Shown here: positions 1 to 11,785 of the stretch, in pieces
Layout of the letters: every line of letters starts with the position of its first letter
Numbering within the stretch: the stretch's first letter is position 1
Assembly: GCF_051622035.1 (NCBI RefSeq)
Contig: NC_135359.1
Span: forward strand, 31,649,501-31,713,500
Source: Arctopsyche grandis
Taxonomy: Eukaryota > Arthropoda > Insecta > Trichoptera > Hydropsychidae
Reading direction: 5' to 3'
Length of the DNA stretch: 64,000 nt
Translations under genes and position numbers: made by a program
Notes under the pieces: model-generated
Told to the model about the DNA's origin: nothing
Databases searched by the model: none
The model's input: only the letters and a program-made list of their open reading frames with translations

Positions 1-72
<72 letters not shown>
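1..72. repeat. (TA)n microsatellite
   Basis: Uninterrupted TA dinucleotides reach the window edge, so the true length is unknown. Confidence 0.97.
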
Positions 73-77
<5 letters not shown>

Positions 78-777
78 TATATAAATATAAAAATTCCTCT
101 TATAATTTAAGCTTTTTTTCGGAGAATGTAGATTTTTTTATTTGTCAAAAACATATACATATTCGTAGTGGTGTTAATTTTACCCGTACGTGCACAGCTT
201 TTACTATAATTATTCGCACGTTGGTAGATTCGTCATTGTATTATGATCTCTGCACTAATGTAATTCGCATAGACATTTGTAAGGTACGTACATACATGTT
301 TGTATAATATAAAAAATATGTATATTATAAAAGTATCGTTTCATTATAGGACTTTACTTGTAATCAGAGTCAATTTTAAACGCGGCGTTTAGTAACGCCC
401 CGTGTAGATATACATATATATATATTCAAAAGCAACCAGACATCTCCCCGCCTCGGGTCACTTGCAAAAAAGACTCGCAAACTTTGCACCGAGGCTTGAA
501 GTCAGATATGTGGTCTCAATTTGGCAGCGGATCCGATCCGCGAGTGAACTATTCAATTCGTGTTTTAAATTGTTTGGCAATTTGGTTGCACTTTGAATAT
601 TTTCCTGTTGAATAGTGTTTATAATATGATTTGCTCTATGTATTGCATTTTTTTTACGATAATGCTTGTGCAGAAAAAATACACTTACATGTACCTGAAA
701 AATCTGAACTTATATTGTTTAATCCACGAGTATTTTTTCATTAACAAAATGATAATAAAAAAAGCGCTTTAATATCT

Positions 778-780
<3 letters not shown>
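73..780. other. Unassigned AT-rich stretch
   Basis: No convincing reading frame, terminal repeat or RNA gene was seen. A locally GC-richer patch lies at about 380-560. I cannot link it to other parts of the window. Confidence 0.5.

Positions 781-852
<72 letters not shown>
781..852. repeat. (TA)n microsatellite
   Basis: About 36 TA units, followed by a short imperfect TATG/TACA tail. Confidence 0.97.
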
Positions 853-867
<15 letters not shown>

Positions 868-1459
868 GTATTATATTTTAAATAACAAATAAACTAAGGA
901 AACAGATCAATACTCCCCCTCCCTTATACAGTTATTTATTTTTTCTTCAAAAGATTATCGGACAGTAAAAAAAGGTTATGCTAAATTATCGCTTAATGTT
1001 CGTAACATGTACGAGTTGAAATATTAAATTGAAGTAATAATAAATAATATCAATATTTCTAAGATGGAGTTTTATTTATATAATCGAATCGAATGTGTGT
1101 TTCTTTATTATTTACATATGTTGAAGGTACCGACATATTTTCCTAATTGAATGTATTGTTTCGTAGGAGTGGGTGGAGGATCCAAATAAAAGGCCAAAGT
1201 CGCTTCACAGCATTTATTGGGTGATTAAGGAGGTCCACGCACTGCCAGTGCTCCGTCCAGAATGCCTTCACATGGCCTAAGTACCTGCTTATAAAAGGCA
1301 GGTCGCTCGCTGCATCTTCGACGTCCATTTACTTCCCCATTGTCTAGGCACGTACACGGATATGCAGTCCCACGCTTTCGGGCTGTCAGTTCTGAGAACT
1401 CTTTAACAGGAAGCCGTGCCGACCACTTAGTCCATTCGGGAGTCTCTATTGTTAGCCGA
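853..1459. other. Unassigned flank left of unit A
   Basis: AT-rich to about 1150, then moderately GC-rich sequence up to the point where identity with unit B begins. The last part, about 1340-1459, is in frame with the retrotransposon codons that follow but does not match the reverse transcriptase seen at the corresponding place in unit B. It is therefore foreign sequence fused at the junction. No family was recognised. Confidence 0.5.
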
Positions 1460-2988
1460 TCAACGATCGACGCCGTCAACCATGTCGTCGGAACAGTACG
1501 ATCGGCATGGGAAGGATCTGTGAAGCGGAGCAAGCATGTCGCTCTGGTGGCACTGGACATCCGAAACGCCTTCAACTCGGCTCGATGGGCTAATATCCTA
1601 AGAGCCGTCGGGGAGGACTATCTGGTGCCCCGCTACCTGACGAGACTGCTGGAGAGTTACTTTGAAGACCGACTGCTGGAGTACCGGTGCGGCACTACCG
1701 GTGATCTCTCCTCGCGGCGACTCTCGTCGGGCGTCCCGCAGGGCTCTGTCCTCGGATCTGTCCTGTGGAACGCTATGTATGACGGGTTACTGAGGGTGGA
1801 GCTCCCGGAGGGTGCCAGCGCCGTTGCTTTTGCTGACGATGTCGCAATCATGGTGGTTGCGAAATCCCTCAGAAGCGTGGAGATCTGCGGCAATGACGCG
1901 CTCTATCGGGTGAAGACATGGCTAGATCGCGCTGGGCTGGAATTAGCAGTCCAGAAGACGGAGGCGGTGTTCTTCACCAGACGAAGAGGTTTAGTCCCGC
2001 CGAAATTGGAGCTGGAGGGTTTTGAGGTGCCGTTCCGCGATTCGGTGCGATACCTCGGAATCCAGCTCGACCGAAAGCTCAGGTTCACGGAGCACGTGGA
2101 GCGAGCATCCGCCAGGGCGGACGTGACGGCCTGTCAGTTAGCCCGCCTCATGCCAAATGTGGGTGGACCTAAGAGTGTTAGGAGGAAACTCCTGAGCTCG
2201 GTGGTCCACTCCATACTCTTGTACGGCGCTCCCGTCTGGTGTGACTCCCTTAAAGTGGAGCGCACTAGGCGGAAAATGGCTGGAGTGCGACACACAGCGG
2301 GTTGAAAAGAAGCGAAGCGAGGGATGCCACCATGATACAGTGGCAGCAGCGGTGGGAGTCAGCTACTGGGGGGAGGTGGACGCAAAGGCTCGTCGATGAC
2401 CTGAAGCAATGGTGCGGAAGGACACACGGCGACCTGAGCTATCACCTCACCCAGTTGTTGACAGGACACGGTTGCTTCGGAACCTATCTGCACAAGATAG
2501 GGAAAGAAGCAACACCAAGCTGCCACCACTGTGAGGCAGCTGATGATGACGCGGAGCATACATTGCTTCACTGTCCTGCGTGGGATGCCCCGAGAGAGGC
2601 CCTCAAAGCCGCGATCGGGGAGGAAACGCTATGGACGGGGATGGTGATGGGTTCCATGCTCCGCGACAGAGGGAGCTGGTCGGCTTGGGAGGCCTTTGCT
2701 GCCTCCGTGATCGGGGAGAAGTTGCAGTCCGAAAGGGAAAGGAGACGCCAGGAGCCTGCTTCTGTGCCGTAGGACTCGATAAGAGCACCGCGACCTGAGG
2801 TGGGCCTCTGCCGTCTCCTGTGTGAGCGCATTGCGCAAGGCCAGCTGCTGCCTGGTAATGCTTAAGTGCGGGTCCGGCAGCAGCTGAAAGAGAGAGGGGT
2901 TTTTAGTGAGTAAGAATCTCACACTCCCCCTGGAATTCGGGCCGGGGAGGCCTATGCAAGGTTTTACCCTCTCACGGGAAAAAAAAAA
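1460..2988 (+). mobile_element. R1-clade-like non-LTR retrotransposon, 5'-truncated copy A
   Basis: The element body ends in a 3' untranslated region of about 210 bp and a run of ten A at 2979-2988, the same end as in copy B (16467-16476). Clade is inferred from the longer copy, which has three zinc knuckles in ORF1 and overlapping ORFs. Confidence 0.8.
1461..2772 (+). pseudogene. R1-like retrotransposon ORF2, 5'-truncated and internally deleted (unit A)
   Basis: Reverse transcriptase of a non-LTR retrotransposon, starting in the middle of the RT domain. Visible RT motifs are LVALDIRNAFNSARW, GVPQGSVLGS and the catalytic FADD box in VAFADDVAIMV. The C-terminal CCHC-type knuckle CHHCEAADDDAEHTLLHCP is near 2520-2580. 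The N-terminal endonuclease and the first RT blocks are absent: identity with the longer copy at 12740-16476 begins only at 1460. A 112-bp deletion at 2288/2289 relative to that copy, with GC microhomology at the ends, shifts the frame and gives the TGA at 2303. The C-terminal part continues in the frame 2302-2772. It cannot encode an active protein. Confidence 0.9.
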
Positions 2989-3699
2989 GGTGTTATTGAA
3001 TGCATGCTTGTGGAAGTTACTAATGTTTAAATATTGTAATAGTTAATGATGGTTTTATTGTAGTAACATACATATGTACATTTGCACTTTAATATAGTGT
3101 GTATAGCTAAATTTTTTTTTTTAATATGGCTTATATTTGTAATGCATTCGTTTTCGAAATTTCCAACGGCTCGAGAAGCTTTGGGATTTTAGGCCAAAAC
3201 AGATGCCTAAAAATAACTTTCTAGTAAGATGGAAATATTTCATAATTCATTACGTTTTCGGACATTTTTTCGACTTTTTTTTCAGTTGGTTTTTTGGAAC
3301 CCCTAGTTTGGTTTACTGTCAAGCGGAGTGTCCAATAAATAAAGTTAAAATTGATCCTTGTGGAAGTTACTAATATTTAAATATTGTAATAGTTAATGAT
3401 GGTTTTATTATAGTAACATACATTTGTAGTTTAATATAATGTGTGTAGCCAAATATTTTTTCTTAATATGGCTGTATTAGTTTGGTTTACTGTCACGCGG
3501 AATGTAGAATAAAATAAAACTTCAGTGCATGTACATATACATAAACTGTACAAAAATTGGTTGCCGACCGCTGCGTCCTTCCTTTTTTTTACCACTTTCC
3601 CGCTAGTTAAACCCCCCGCACCCCTCAGTTAATGGCGACAACATCTCCGACCAAAAATGTCCGTAAGGGCGCATCTATGTATATTATATATCTATGGTG
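2989..3699. repeat. Non-coding block with about 350-bp direct repeat
   Basis: Unit 1 (3007-3356) and shortened unit 2 (3357 to about 3530) share the start CTTGTGGAAGTTACTAAT and the phrase GTTTGGTTTACTGTCA near their ends. From about 3552 to 3690 there is a separate repeat containing CCGCTAGTTAAACCCCCC; it recurs at about 17051-17190 and 43410-43540. No coding potential was seen. Confidence 0.7.
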
Positions 3700-3711
3700 T
3701 GACGGGTGATC

Positions 3712-4782
3712 TAAGCCCGCTTTAAAGGTCACGGAATTTGACCCTGAAAGCCCTCAACATGAGGCCACCACACACCCCCCAACGAATACAGTCCAAGAGA
3801 CCCTTTCGTCGGAGAACGAGATGGTTGTTCATGAATATCGCACAAGAACAACCGCACATCACTGCTCTAATAAAAAAACCACACTGTACATAACCAAGTA
3901 CAAAATCAACAACAACGCATGAACACATAAAGCGCGCATGCGCTAGGAAACTACCCGAAATGTGCCGTGCGAATGCACGCACACCTCAAGTAAACATACA
4001 TGCACGCATGATTATGCGTGCATAAGCACGCACGCACACACACACACACACACATACACACATATAGCATCCAGGGGAACACAGCTTCCCAAAGCATTCC
4101 GCGAACTTTCTGAAAGCTCTAAACGATGCTTTACTCATTATTAGATCCCCATGATGTAAGGGGCCAATGAGAGAACCCCTGACGCTGTCCAGCAGAACCC
4201 TCCTCTCAGCCTCCATCCCAGGACAGGACCACAGAATATGATCTGCATCCTGCTCCGGAAAAGAACACGGACAAAATGACTCAGATACCAAGCCCATAGA
4301 TGCGAGCTTGCCGTTAAAGTGGCCATGACCATGAAGTAAAAATTGACTGGTCCAAAAACTAGGCGACAGCCAATCACGCTCAAGGCGCGAAGTGACCCTC
4401 GGAAAAAACAAATAGGTTTGTCTACCTTTAGAGGAACAATCCCATCTAAGTTGCCAAGCCGAAATAGCACAATTTAAAATAACAGACTTCACACTTCGCC
4501 AGAATCGAGGATTATCGCACTGTGACCGATTAGGAGCACGGAAAAGGACGCCTGAGACGGAAGCATCTAACCCACCACGAAGTTTTTCTCGAGCAGCTCT
4601 TATTTGGACGACCAAGTCAAGTGGCAATGTACCCGCAAGAATCTGTAGTGAGTCTGTAGACGCAGTGCGATAAGCCTGGGTAAGAGCGATCAGAGGAAAA
4701 CCCTGACCACTATTTAATGTACGACGGACCGTCTTTAATTCGAGACGATGACCCCAAATGCTAGATGCATACGTCAAAGAGT
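3712..4782 (-). mobile_element. R1-type retrotransposon 3' fragment with 12-bp target duplication (unit A)
   Basis: A 1071-bp minus-strand fragment bounded on both sides by TGACGGGTGATC (3700-3711 and 4783-4794), read as the target-site duplication. The same phrase occurs uninterrupted in the related repeat at 40741-40870, which serves as an empty site. An (AC)n tract lies at about 4033-4060 near the 3' side. Confidence 0.75.
3986..4777 (-). pseudogene. R1-type ORF2 C-terminal fragment (unit A)
   Basis: The translated fragment covers only the region after the RT domain. It contains the AYRTASTDSLQILAGTLPL segment and a terminal zinc-binding motif, CPCSFPEQDADHILWSCP, typical of R1/TRAS-like ORF2 C-termini. 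RT catalytic blocks are missing. The last 25 or so codons run through an (AC)n microsatellite and are not protein-derived. Compared with the unit B copy, this one has a 3-base difference near 4340 (FLLHGHG here, FLTGHG in B) but keeps one frame where B is shifted. Confidence 0.75.
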
Positions 4783-4832
4783 TGACGGGTGATCACGTGT
4801 GACCGATCTAGAGCGACCGGTTGTCCTGCGCC
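4783..4832. repeat. GTGACC-rich dispersed repeat (fragment)
   Basis: This carries the consensus run TGATCACGTGTGACCGAT, then CTAGAGCGACCGGTTGTCCT. The same unit is at 18271-18317, 40741-40870 and, inverted, 36251-36357; shorter pieces lie at 8299-8336 and 21405-21425. Confidence 0.75.
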
Positions 4833-4860
4833 GATCTGCACTAAGAGTGCGCTTGTATTA

Positions 4861-5782
4861 TGGTGCGTACGCACCAAGCCAACGAACGGCCCACAGGCCA
4901 ACTTTTAAAACCAGTAGCGTACAAAATATCGAAATAAAAATTAAATTTAAAAATTGAAATTAAATATCAAAATTAAAACTATTGTTATCATATTAAAATT
5001 AAATTCAAGTATCAAAATAAAATTATAATCATTATATTAAAATTAAAATAAAATATTGAAAGTTAAGACAGAACATGCACAATTTAAATAAATTTTCGAG
5101 ATTGACCTAAAATTAGATCATCAACAATCACATACAGGTAATCCTCGACTTATGATGTTTTGACTTACGAAGATACGCACTAAGATTGAAAAAAAAATCT
5201 AAGAATTATTATTTTTACTTCCCCGTAAAGCACAGTTACTGAGAATATATCATGTATTAGTATGGGTGATCCAACGATTTTTGCTAACCCGGGGTGTTGT
5301 CGGTCACATCAAACGGATTTTTTTATTCTTCAATTGTTTCTCTCGTCGAAATAAATCAAGTAATAAAATCATTTCAGAGGTAAAATTTATCGAATAATGT
5401 GTGATTATTAATTTTCTTTCGATGAAAGAAAAAAAAACCCTTTGACAAATCACCGACATCCGACACCGCGTTTTTTAATGAATTGTTTTTTTTATCGATC
5501 ATCGACGGTCGAATACAGTAACATATCGTGACGACTTTGAAGAAATAATAACAAGATGAAATTATAATATTTCTCTGGTTTTAAATGCGTATCGTCGTAA
5601 TTTAAAACATTGTTGTAATTCAAAACATCAACGATGATCTAATTTTAGCTCAATCTCGCTCTTTAGCTTAATTTTGATATTTAATTTCAATTTTTTAATT
5701 TAATTTTTATTTCAATATTTTGCTGGTTAAAAAGTTGGCCCAAAATCGTCGTTGGTTTAGTCCGTAAGCACGTAACCTGTAA
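4861..5782. mobile_element. MITE-like element with long terminal inverted repeats, unit A only
   Basis: About 922 bp present here and absent at 18350/18351 in unit B, where the flanks join directly. The left end (about 4868-5010) and right end (about 5640-5775) are inverted copies of each other, sharing phrases such as AAATTGAAATTAAATATCAA. The left tip holds the 14-bp palindrome GGTGCGTACGCACC. No transposase is encoded. The target duplication is unclear (at most about 2-3 bp), so I do not assign a superfamily. Confidence 0.75.
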
Positions 5783-5918
5783 GTGATGATGATGTAGTTG
5801 GCCGATGATGTGCTGCTCTCTCTCTAGCAACACCAGCCAGCGACAGAAGCACCATCGTGCGCACATCGTGACAGTGACGTGCGTCGTGGGGGATAGCTAG
5901 ATAGGGGGAATCGCTGGA

Positions 5919-7316
5919 CGATTCATCATCAACCAGCGATTTAAATTTACTTCATACTTTCAAAATAACATTTGATTATACTTCGACGATATAGTAAGAT
6001 TTAAATACACAATTTTAAACAGTTTCCGAATATAAAATCTATTCCTAATCTAGACACATCCATGTAAATAGAAATATAGGATAGGGGCCCCCTCCCCAAA
6101 ATCCCGATTTTCGAGTAACATTAATTCAAAATATTATGCATTTTTTTCAGGGACGTAATTTGGGGAGGTGGCATAGGGGGGCACTCGCCTCCCTAAATTA
6201 AGGAATATTGTGAATTTAGAAAATGTTATGAATTTAATGATTAATGAGATACTATGGATCTATGTACGTTCATTTCTTATGTAAGTTACTTTTGGGTAAC
6301 TAATAAAATAATCGCTGCTATGTGCTTTGAAAACAAATTATTATTTCAAAGCAAGTGTATTTTGGTTTTTAAGTAGTATGCCTTGGGTAAAATTCTTAGA
6401 AATTGTTCATACTATGGAGCAAATCGTTAGAAAAGTCCCCTTTACTTTATTTTGTCTCAAAAACAGATGTTTAGCGTTTATTTTTCCGAAAGTTCGTATA
6501 TTTCTTGTTTTCAAGAAAAGTTTTAAATTCATATTTTACGGAATCGGTTCAATCACAAATGGTTTTATTTCTCGTATTTTTATTTTATTTGCAGACGTCC
6601 ATTCTCTCACAAAACAAAGAATGAGATGGATTTAAACTTCATGTGTAACGAATTTGGTCCAAAAAAAGTTTTAGTTATTTAATAAAATTGCTTTCTGACC
6701 AAAACCTTATCAAATTTAGTACATAAAGAATACAAATATAAATTTTCAGCTTGATACGTTCAGGGGTGGGGTAAAATTTTTTTTTTACTTTTTTAAGAGG
6801 AAAAAATCCCACTTCTGGTTAATTATCTTTAATGATTTTTTAAATTATATTTTCATCACATTGATACAAGGAATTATACATAAAATCGTGAAGAGCAGAC
6901 ATATTTAAAGGGTCGATTAAAATAGTGGAAGAAAAATCCGGTAAACTTTCAACAGGAGTAAACTGTCACTTTCGGTTAACGGGTGTTCACGAAATTTTAC
7001 ACACACTCAGACACACAGCCACACACATTTTTCTATATTATGTAAACGTGATCAGTGATCGATTCTGAGTTCGAATTTTCGCATGATCACAAAACTTTAT
7101 CTATTGTTATTAGTTATTACGTACATATGTACATAGATAAAGTAAAAAGACAGTCGGTAGAAATTAAGTTAATTGATAGTTTTTTAGTGACTCAGTTTAA
7201 TGGTCGATTTTTTTTGACCATGTGAAGATTTTTGGAAAAAAATTTTCGCCTGCGGCGATTTTTTCCCTTTTCACATAATATTATTTTATAATTATTTTTT
7301 CAAAAATTATAAAAAA
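5919..7316. mobile_element. Internal fragment of non-autonomous hAT (unit A)
   Basis: Matches 19222-20620, the interior of the complete hAT element at 18832-20765, and in part 12181-12735. Both terminal repeats are missing here. A self-complementary stretch is present: CCCTCCCCAAAAT near 6091 against ATTTGGGGAGG near 6157. No reading frame resembles a transposase. Confidence 0.75.
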
Positions 7317-8568
<1,252 letters not shown>

Positions 8569-8808
8569 ATCCCGATTAAAGGTCTGTTCATACCTATCCA
8601 GCACGACCCGAATCTTGCAAGTATCCTGCAAGTACGGACAGTATTCTTTAATACATTCTATATGGACGCGCATGAATGCGTAAATGCGTATGCGCGAATG
8701 AAGTATGAATGCGTCCATATAATGTACCAAAGAATACTATACGCACTTGCAGGACACCTGCAGGATACGGGTCGTGCTGGATAGGTATGAACAAACCTTA
8801 ATCGGGAT
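8569..8808. repeat. 240-bp foldback element upstream of zinc-finger gene A
   Basis: Begins ATCCCGATTAA and ends TTAATCGGGAT. The arms of about 110 bp are inverted copies: TTCATACCTATCCAGCACGA on the left, its reverse complement on the right. It ends about 105 bp before the zinc-finger start codon and is equally present at 23797-24036 in unit B, but not upstream of the third zinc-finger copy. Confidence 0.85.
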
Positions 8809-8912
8809 GCCTGACAAGTTGTCAGTGACAACCCTAGGTATAACTAGTACCAAATTTAGACCAAAGAAAAGAGCAAGGCGTCTGGTTGCTGTCAGAGTAA
8901 AATACTGGGACG

Positions 8913-10624
8913 ATGGAGTGCAGGCTTTGTCTCGGATCAGCTCCGGCCGAGTCTTCCATCTCCATCTTCCAGAGACCAGGTCCTCATCCAGAGCGTCTGG
9001 AGGAACGCATTCGGACCGGCTGTCAGATTTATGTAGGTTACTGGTTACAGGTTACAATACTGTTGTGGACCCAATTGGTTCTCCCGACTCTTCTCACCGC
9101 TCAATCCTATTGTTTTTTTCATTTCATCTGCAGGTTAAAAGAGGCGATGGGTTGCCAGACACGGTGTGTCTTTCGTGTAAGACCAATCTCGAATCGTTGA
9201 TCAGCTTTCGAAAGGCTTGTTTTCGAAGCCACGAAACGTCTCAACTGAGGTTAGCTGATTGCTTGAACATCAAGACTGAAGAAGTTTTCTTAGAAGATCT
9301 AATATGGGACGACGAGCCTTCACAATCGACAATTCACCGAAAGGATAGTGACATTTGCTTGAAGCCATTTCCCAGTGAATCTGAACTTATTTTACACAAA
9401 AGATCTCATCCTGAAGAAAAGCGGTTTCAATGTGATATTTGTTTAAAATCATTTGGTTATAAAAATATACTTGTGGTACATTTAAAAACTCACACGGGGG
9501 AAAAGCCATACAAATGTGACATTTGTTTAAAATCTTTTACTTATAAATATAAACTTGTGATACATTTAAGAACTCACACGGGGGAAAAGCCATACCAGTG
9601 TGAAATTTGTCTAAAATCATTTACTCAAAAATCTAACCGCGAGACACATAAAAAAGTGCATGCTGGGTTAAAACCACACAAATGTGGGATTTGTTTAAAA
9701 TCATATGTTCGTAAAAATGAACTTGTGTCACATTTGAGAACTCACACGGGGGAAAAGCCTTACAAGTGTGAAATTTGTCTAAAATCATTTATTGAAAAAC
9801 GTAGGCTCAATAATCATAAAAAATTGCATGCTGGGATAAAACCACACAAATGTGACATTTGTTTAAAATCATATGTTCATAAAGATCAACTTGTGTCACA
9901 TTTAAGAACTCACACAGGGGAAAAGCCTTACAAGTGTGAAATCTGTCTAAAATCATTTATTGAAAAACGTAGGCTCAATAATCATAAAAAATTGCATGCT
10001 GGGATAAAACCACACAAATGTGACATTTGTTTAAAATCATATGTTCATAAAGATCAACTTGTGTCACATTTAAGAACTCACACAGGGGAAAAGCCTTACA
10101 AGTGTGAAATCTGTCCAAAATCATTTACTCAAAAATCTGACCTCGAGAGACATAAACGATTACATGCTGAGATAAAACCACACAAATGTGACATTTGTTT
10201 AAATTCGTATGTTCGTAAAGATGGACTTGTGATACATTTAAGAACTCACACGGGGGAAAAGCCTTATAGGTGTGAAATCTGTCTAAAATCATTTACTCTA
10301 AAATCTAGCCTCGGAAGACATAAAAAATTGCATGCTGGGATAAAACCACACAAATGTGAAATTTGTTTAAAATCATATGTTCGAAAAATTGAACTTGTGA
10401 CACATTTAATATCTCACACGGGGGTAAAGCTATACAAATGTGACATTTGTTTAAAATCATATGCTTGTAAAGATAAACTTGTTAAACATTTAAGAACTCA
10501 CACCGGGGAAAAGCCTTACAAGTGTGAAATTTGTCTGAAATCACTTACTCAAAAACCTAGCCTCGAGACACATAAAAAATTGCATGCTGGGATAAAACCA
10601 CACAAATGTGACATTTGTTTATAA
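8913..10624 (+). CDS. ZAD-C2H2 zinc-finger protein, copy A (two exons)
   Basis: Predicted nuclear DNA-binding protein. Exon 1, 8913-9032 (40 codons), starts MECRLCLG and holds the first two zinc-binding cysteines of a ZAD domain. The intron at 9033-9133 has a GTAGGT donor and a CTGCAG acceptor. Exon 2, 9134-10624, supplies the ZAD second half (CLSCKTNLESLISF), an acidic linker (EEVFLEDLIWDDEPS), one degenerate finger and 14 complete C2H2 fingers. Linkers alternate TGEKPYKC and AGIKPHKC, a two-finger repeat unit. Fingers at about 9759-9926 and 9927-10094 are a nearly perfect 168-bp tandem duplication. The frame ends at TAA 10622-10624 where sister units read AAA, and finger codons continue downstream. 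ZAD mediates dimerisation in known family members; target DNA is unknown. Start chosen because it begins the ZAD; the ORF open from 8747 is intronic and upstream sequence in another frame. Confidence 0.85.
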
Positions 10625-10765
10625 TCATTTATCCGAAAAGATAAACTTGTGACACATTTAATATCTCACCCCGGTGAAAAGCCTTACAAGTGTGAAATTT
10701 GTTTAAAATTATTTACTCGAAAATCTATCCTCTGGTCACATAATAAATTACATATAAAAAAATGA
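10625..10765 (+). pseudogene. Finger remnant after premature stop, copy A
   Basis: In frame with the gene above, 46 codons follow the TAA: rest of one finger ([15 protein letters not shown]) and one complete finger ([19 protein letters not shown]), then TGA at 10763-10765. The same TAA is present in the unit B remnant, so the stop predates the duplication. Confidence 0.8.
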
Positions 10766-11030
10766 TGAATATAAAAAAAATTGTTATTATTTAAATACTG
10801 TTATTATTCTTACATTTTGGCTGCATGCGTGCCATGATGTTTTTGGTGCCCCCTTCTCATGTCATTTCAGTTCATTTAAATAATTTTAAGAGAAATGATA
10901 ATTCAAAATTAAATGCACAGATCTATTATTTGGCTTACTTGTTTTATTTATTTTAAATGTAATAATTTTTATTTATTGGATGAAATTGTGGTAATTATGA
11001 TAAACATACTTCATCGTAAGCCAGGGGTCA
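10766..11030. other. Zinc-finger gene 3' flank (unit A)
   Basis: AT-rich sequence conserved in unit B (about 26302-26570) and, inverted, after the third zinc-finger copy (about 38220-38500). Probably the ancestral 3' UTR and flank. Confidence 0.6.
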
Positions 11031-11195
11031 AAGTGCTCTAAAATTGTGGCAATTTCAACAGACGGGGCGAAACGTATGACCGGCGTAAGAAAAGGGTTTG
11101 TTGCCATTTTGAAAGGAAAAATTAGTCATGAGGTAGTTGCTTACCATTGCGTAGTTCATCAAGAAGCGCTTTGTGTCCAGACATTTCCAGAAAAA
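11031..11195 (+). pseudogene. hAT-type transposase fragment (unit A)
   Basis: A short frame with STDGAKRMTGVRKGFVAIL and CVVHQEALC, which resembles the second catalytic region of hAT transposases of the ZBED5/GTF2IRD2 type (TDGA, then a HREAL-like motif). Everything else of the protein is missing. An RTE fragment adjoins it on the opposite strand. A counterpart is at 26572-26736. Confidence 0.6.
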
Positions 11196-11661
11196 AATTG
11201 CAAAGTTTCAGTCCCATTCGTACTTTACCAATGGCTGCTCGGAATAGTGCTCGGGTGCTGAGGCCGTACCACTGCTGAAGATTCTTTAGCCATGATGTTT
11301 TCCGCCTGCCCCGACTGCGTTGGCCTACGATTTTCCCCTGGATTATAAGGCGCAGGAGATCGTATTTTTCGTTCCGCATCACATGTCCGAAGTACTCCAA
11401 TGTACGCCTTTTCACACTTTTGAGCACTTCGACATATTTTCCCATCAGGGCAAGCACCTCGGCATTGGTACGACGCGCCATCCATGAGATTCTCAGCATC
11501 CTTCCGTATGTCCACATCTCAAATGCCTCTAGTTTCTTACATGTGGCATCCGTCGGGGTCCATGCTTCTGTTCCATACAGAAGGATGCTGAAAACGTAGC
11601 ATTGTAGAAGTCTCAGTCGGGGTGCTATACTGAGATCACGTGTGGTTAGGACTTTTTTCAT
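11196..11661 (-). pseudogene. RTE-clade reverse transcriptase C-terminal fragment (unit A)
   Basis: A minus-strand frame opening near 11661 shows the end of the RT (RLLQCYVFSILLYGTEAWT) and the following conserved stretch (KRRTLEYFGHVMRN, then GRRKTSWLKNL). These are standard near the C-terminus of RTE/BovB-like proteins. Endonuclease and RT catalytic blocks are absent. The open frame runs to 11122, but its last codons overlap the hAT fragment and are probably not RTE-derived. Confidence 0.75.
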
Positions 11662-11785
11662 ATCACTATGTGCTATTTATCAACATACACTAGGTACATG
11701 TTTACATTAATGATTTAAATATCACGCATTAATTATGAAAAAATATCCGAATTTATTTACAATTATTCTTGCATATAAACATATG

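Noticed and set aside
8747-8912. In-frame upstream extension of zinc-finger exon 2
   Set aside because: The frame runs through the foldback and, between 9033 and 9133, through the intron; ZAD cysteines are restored only by splicing from the ATG at 8913.
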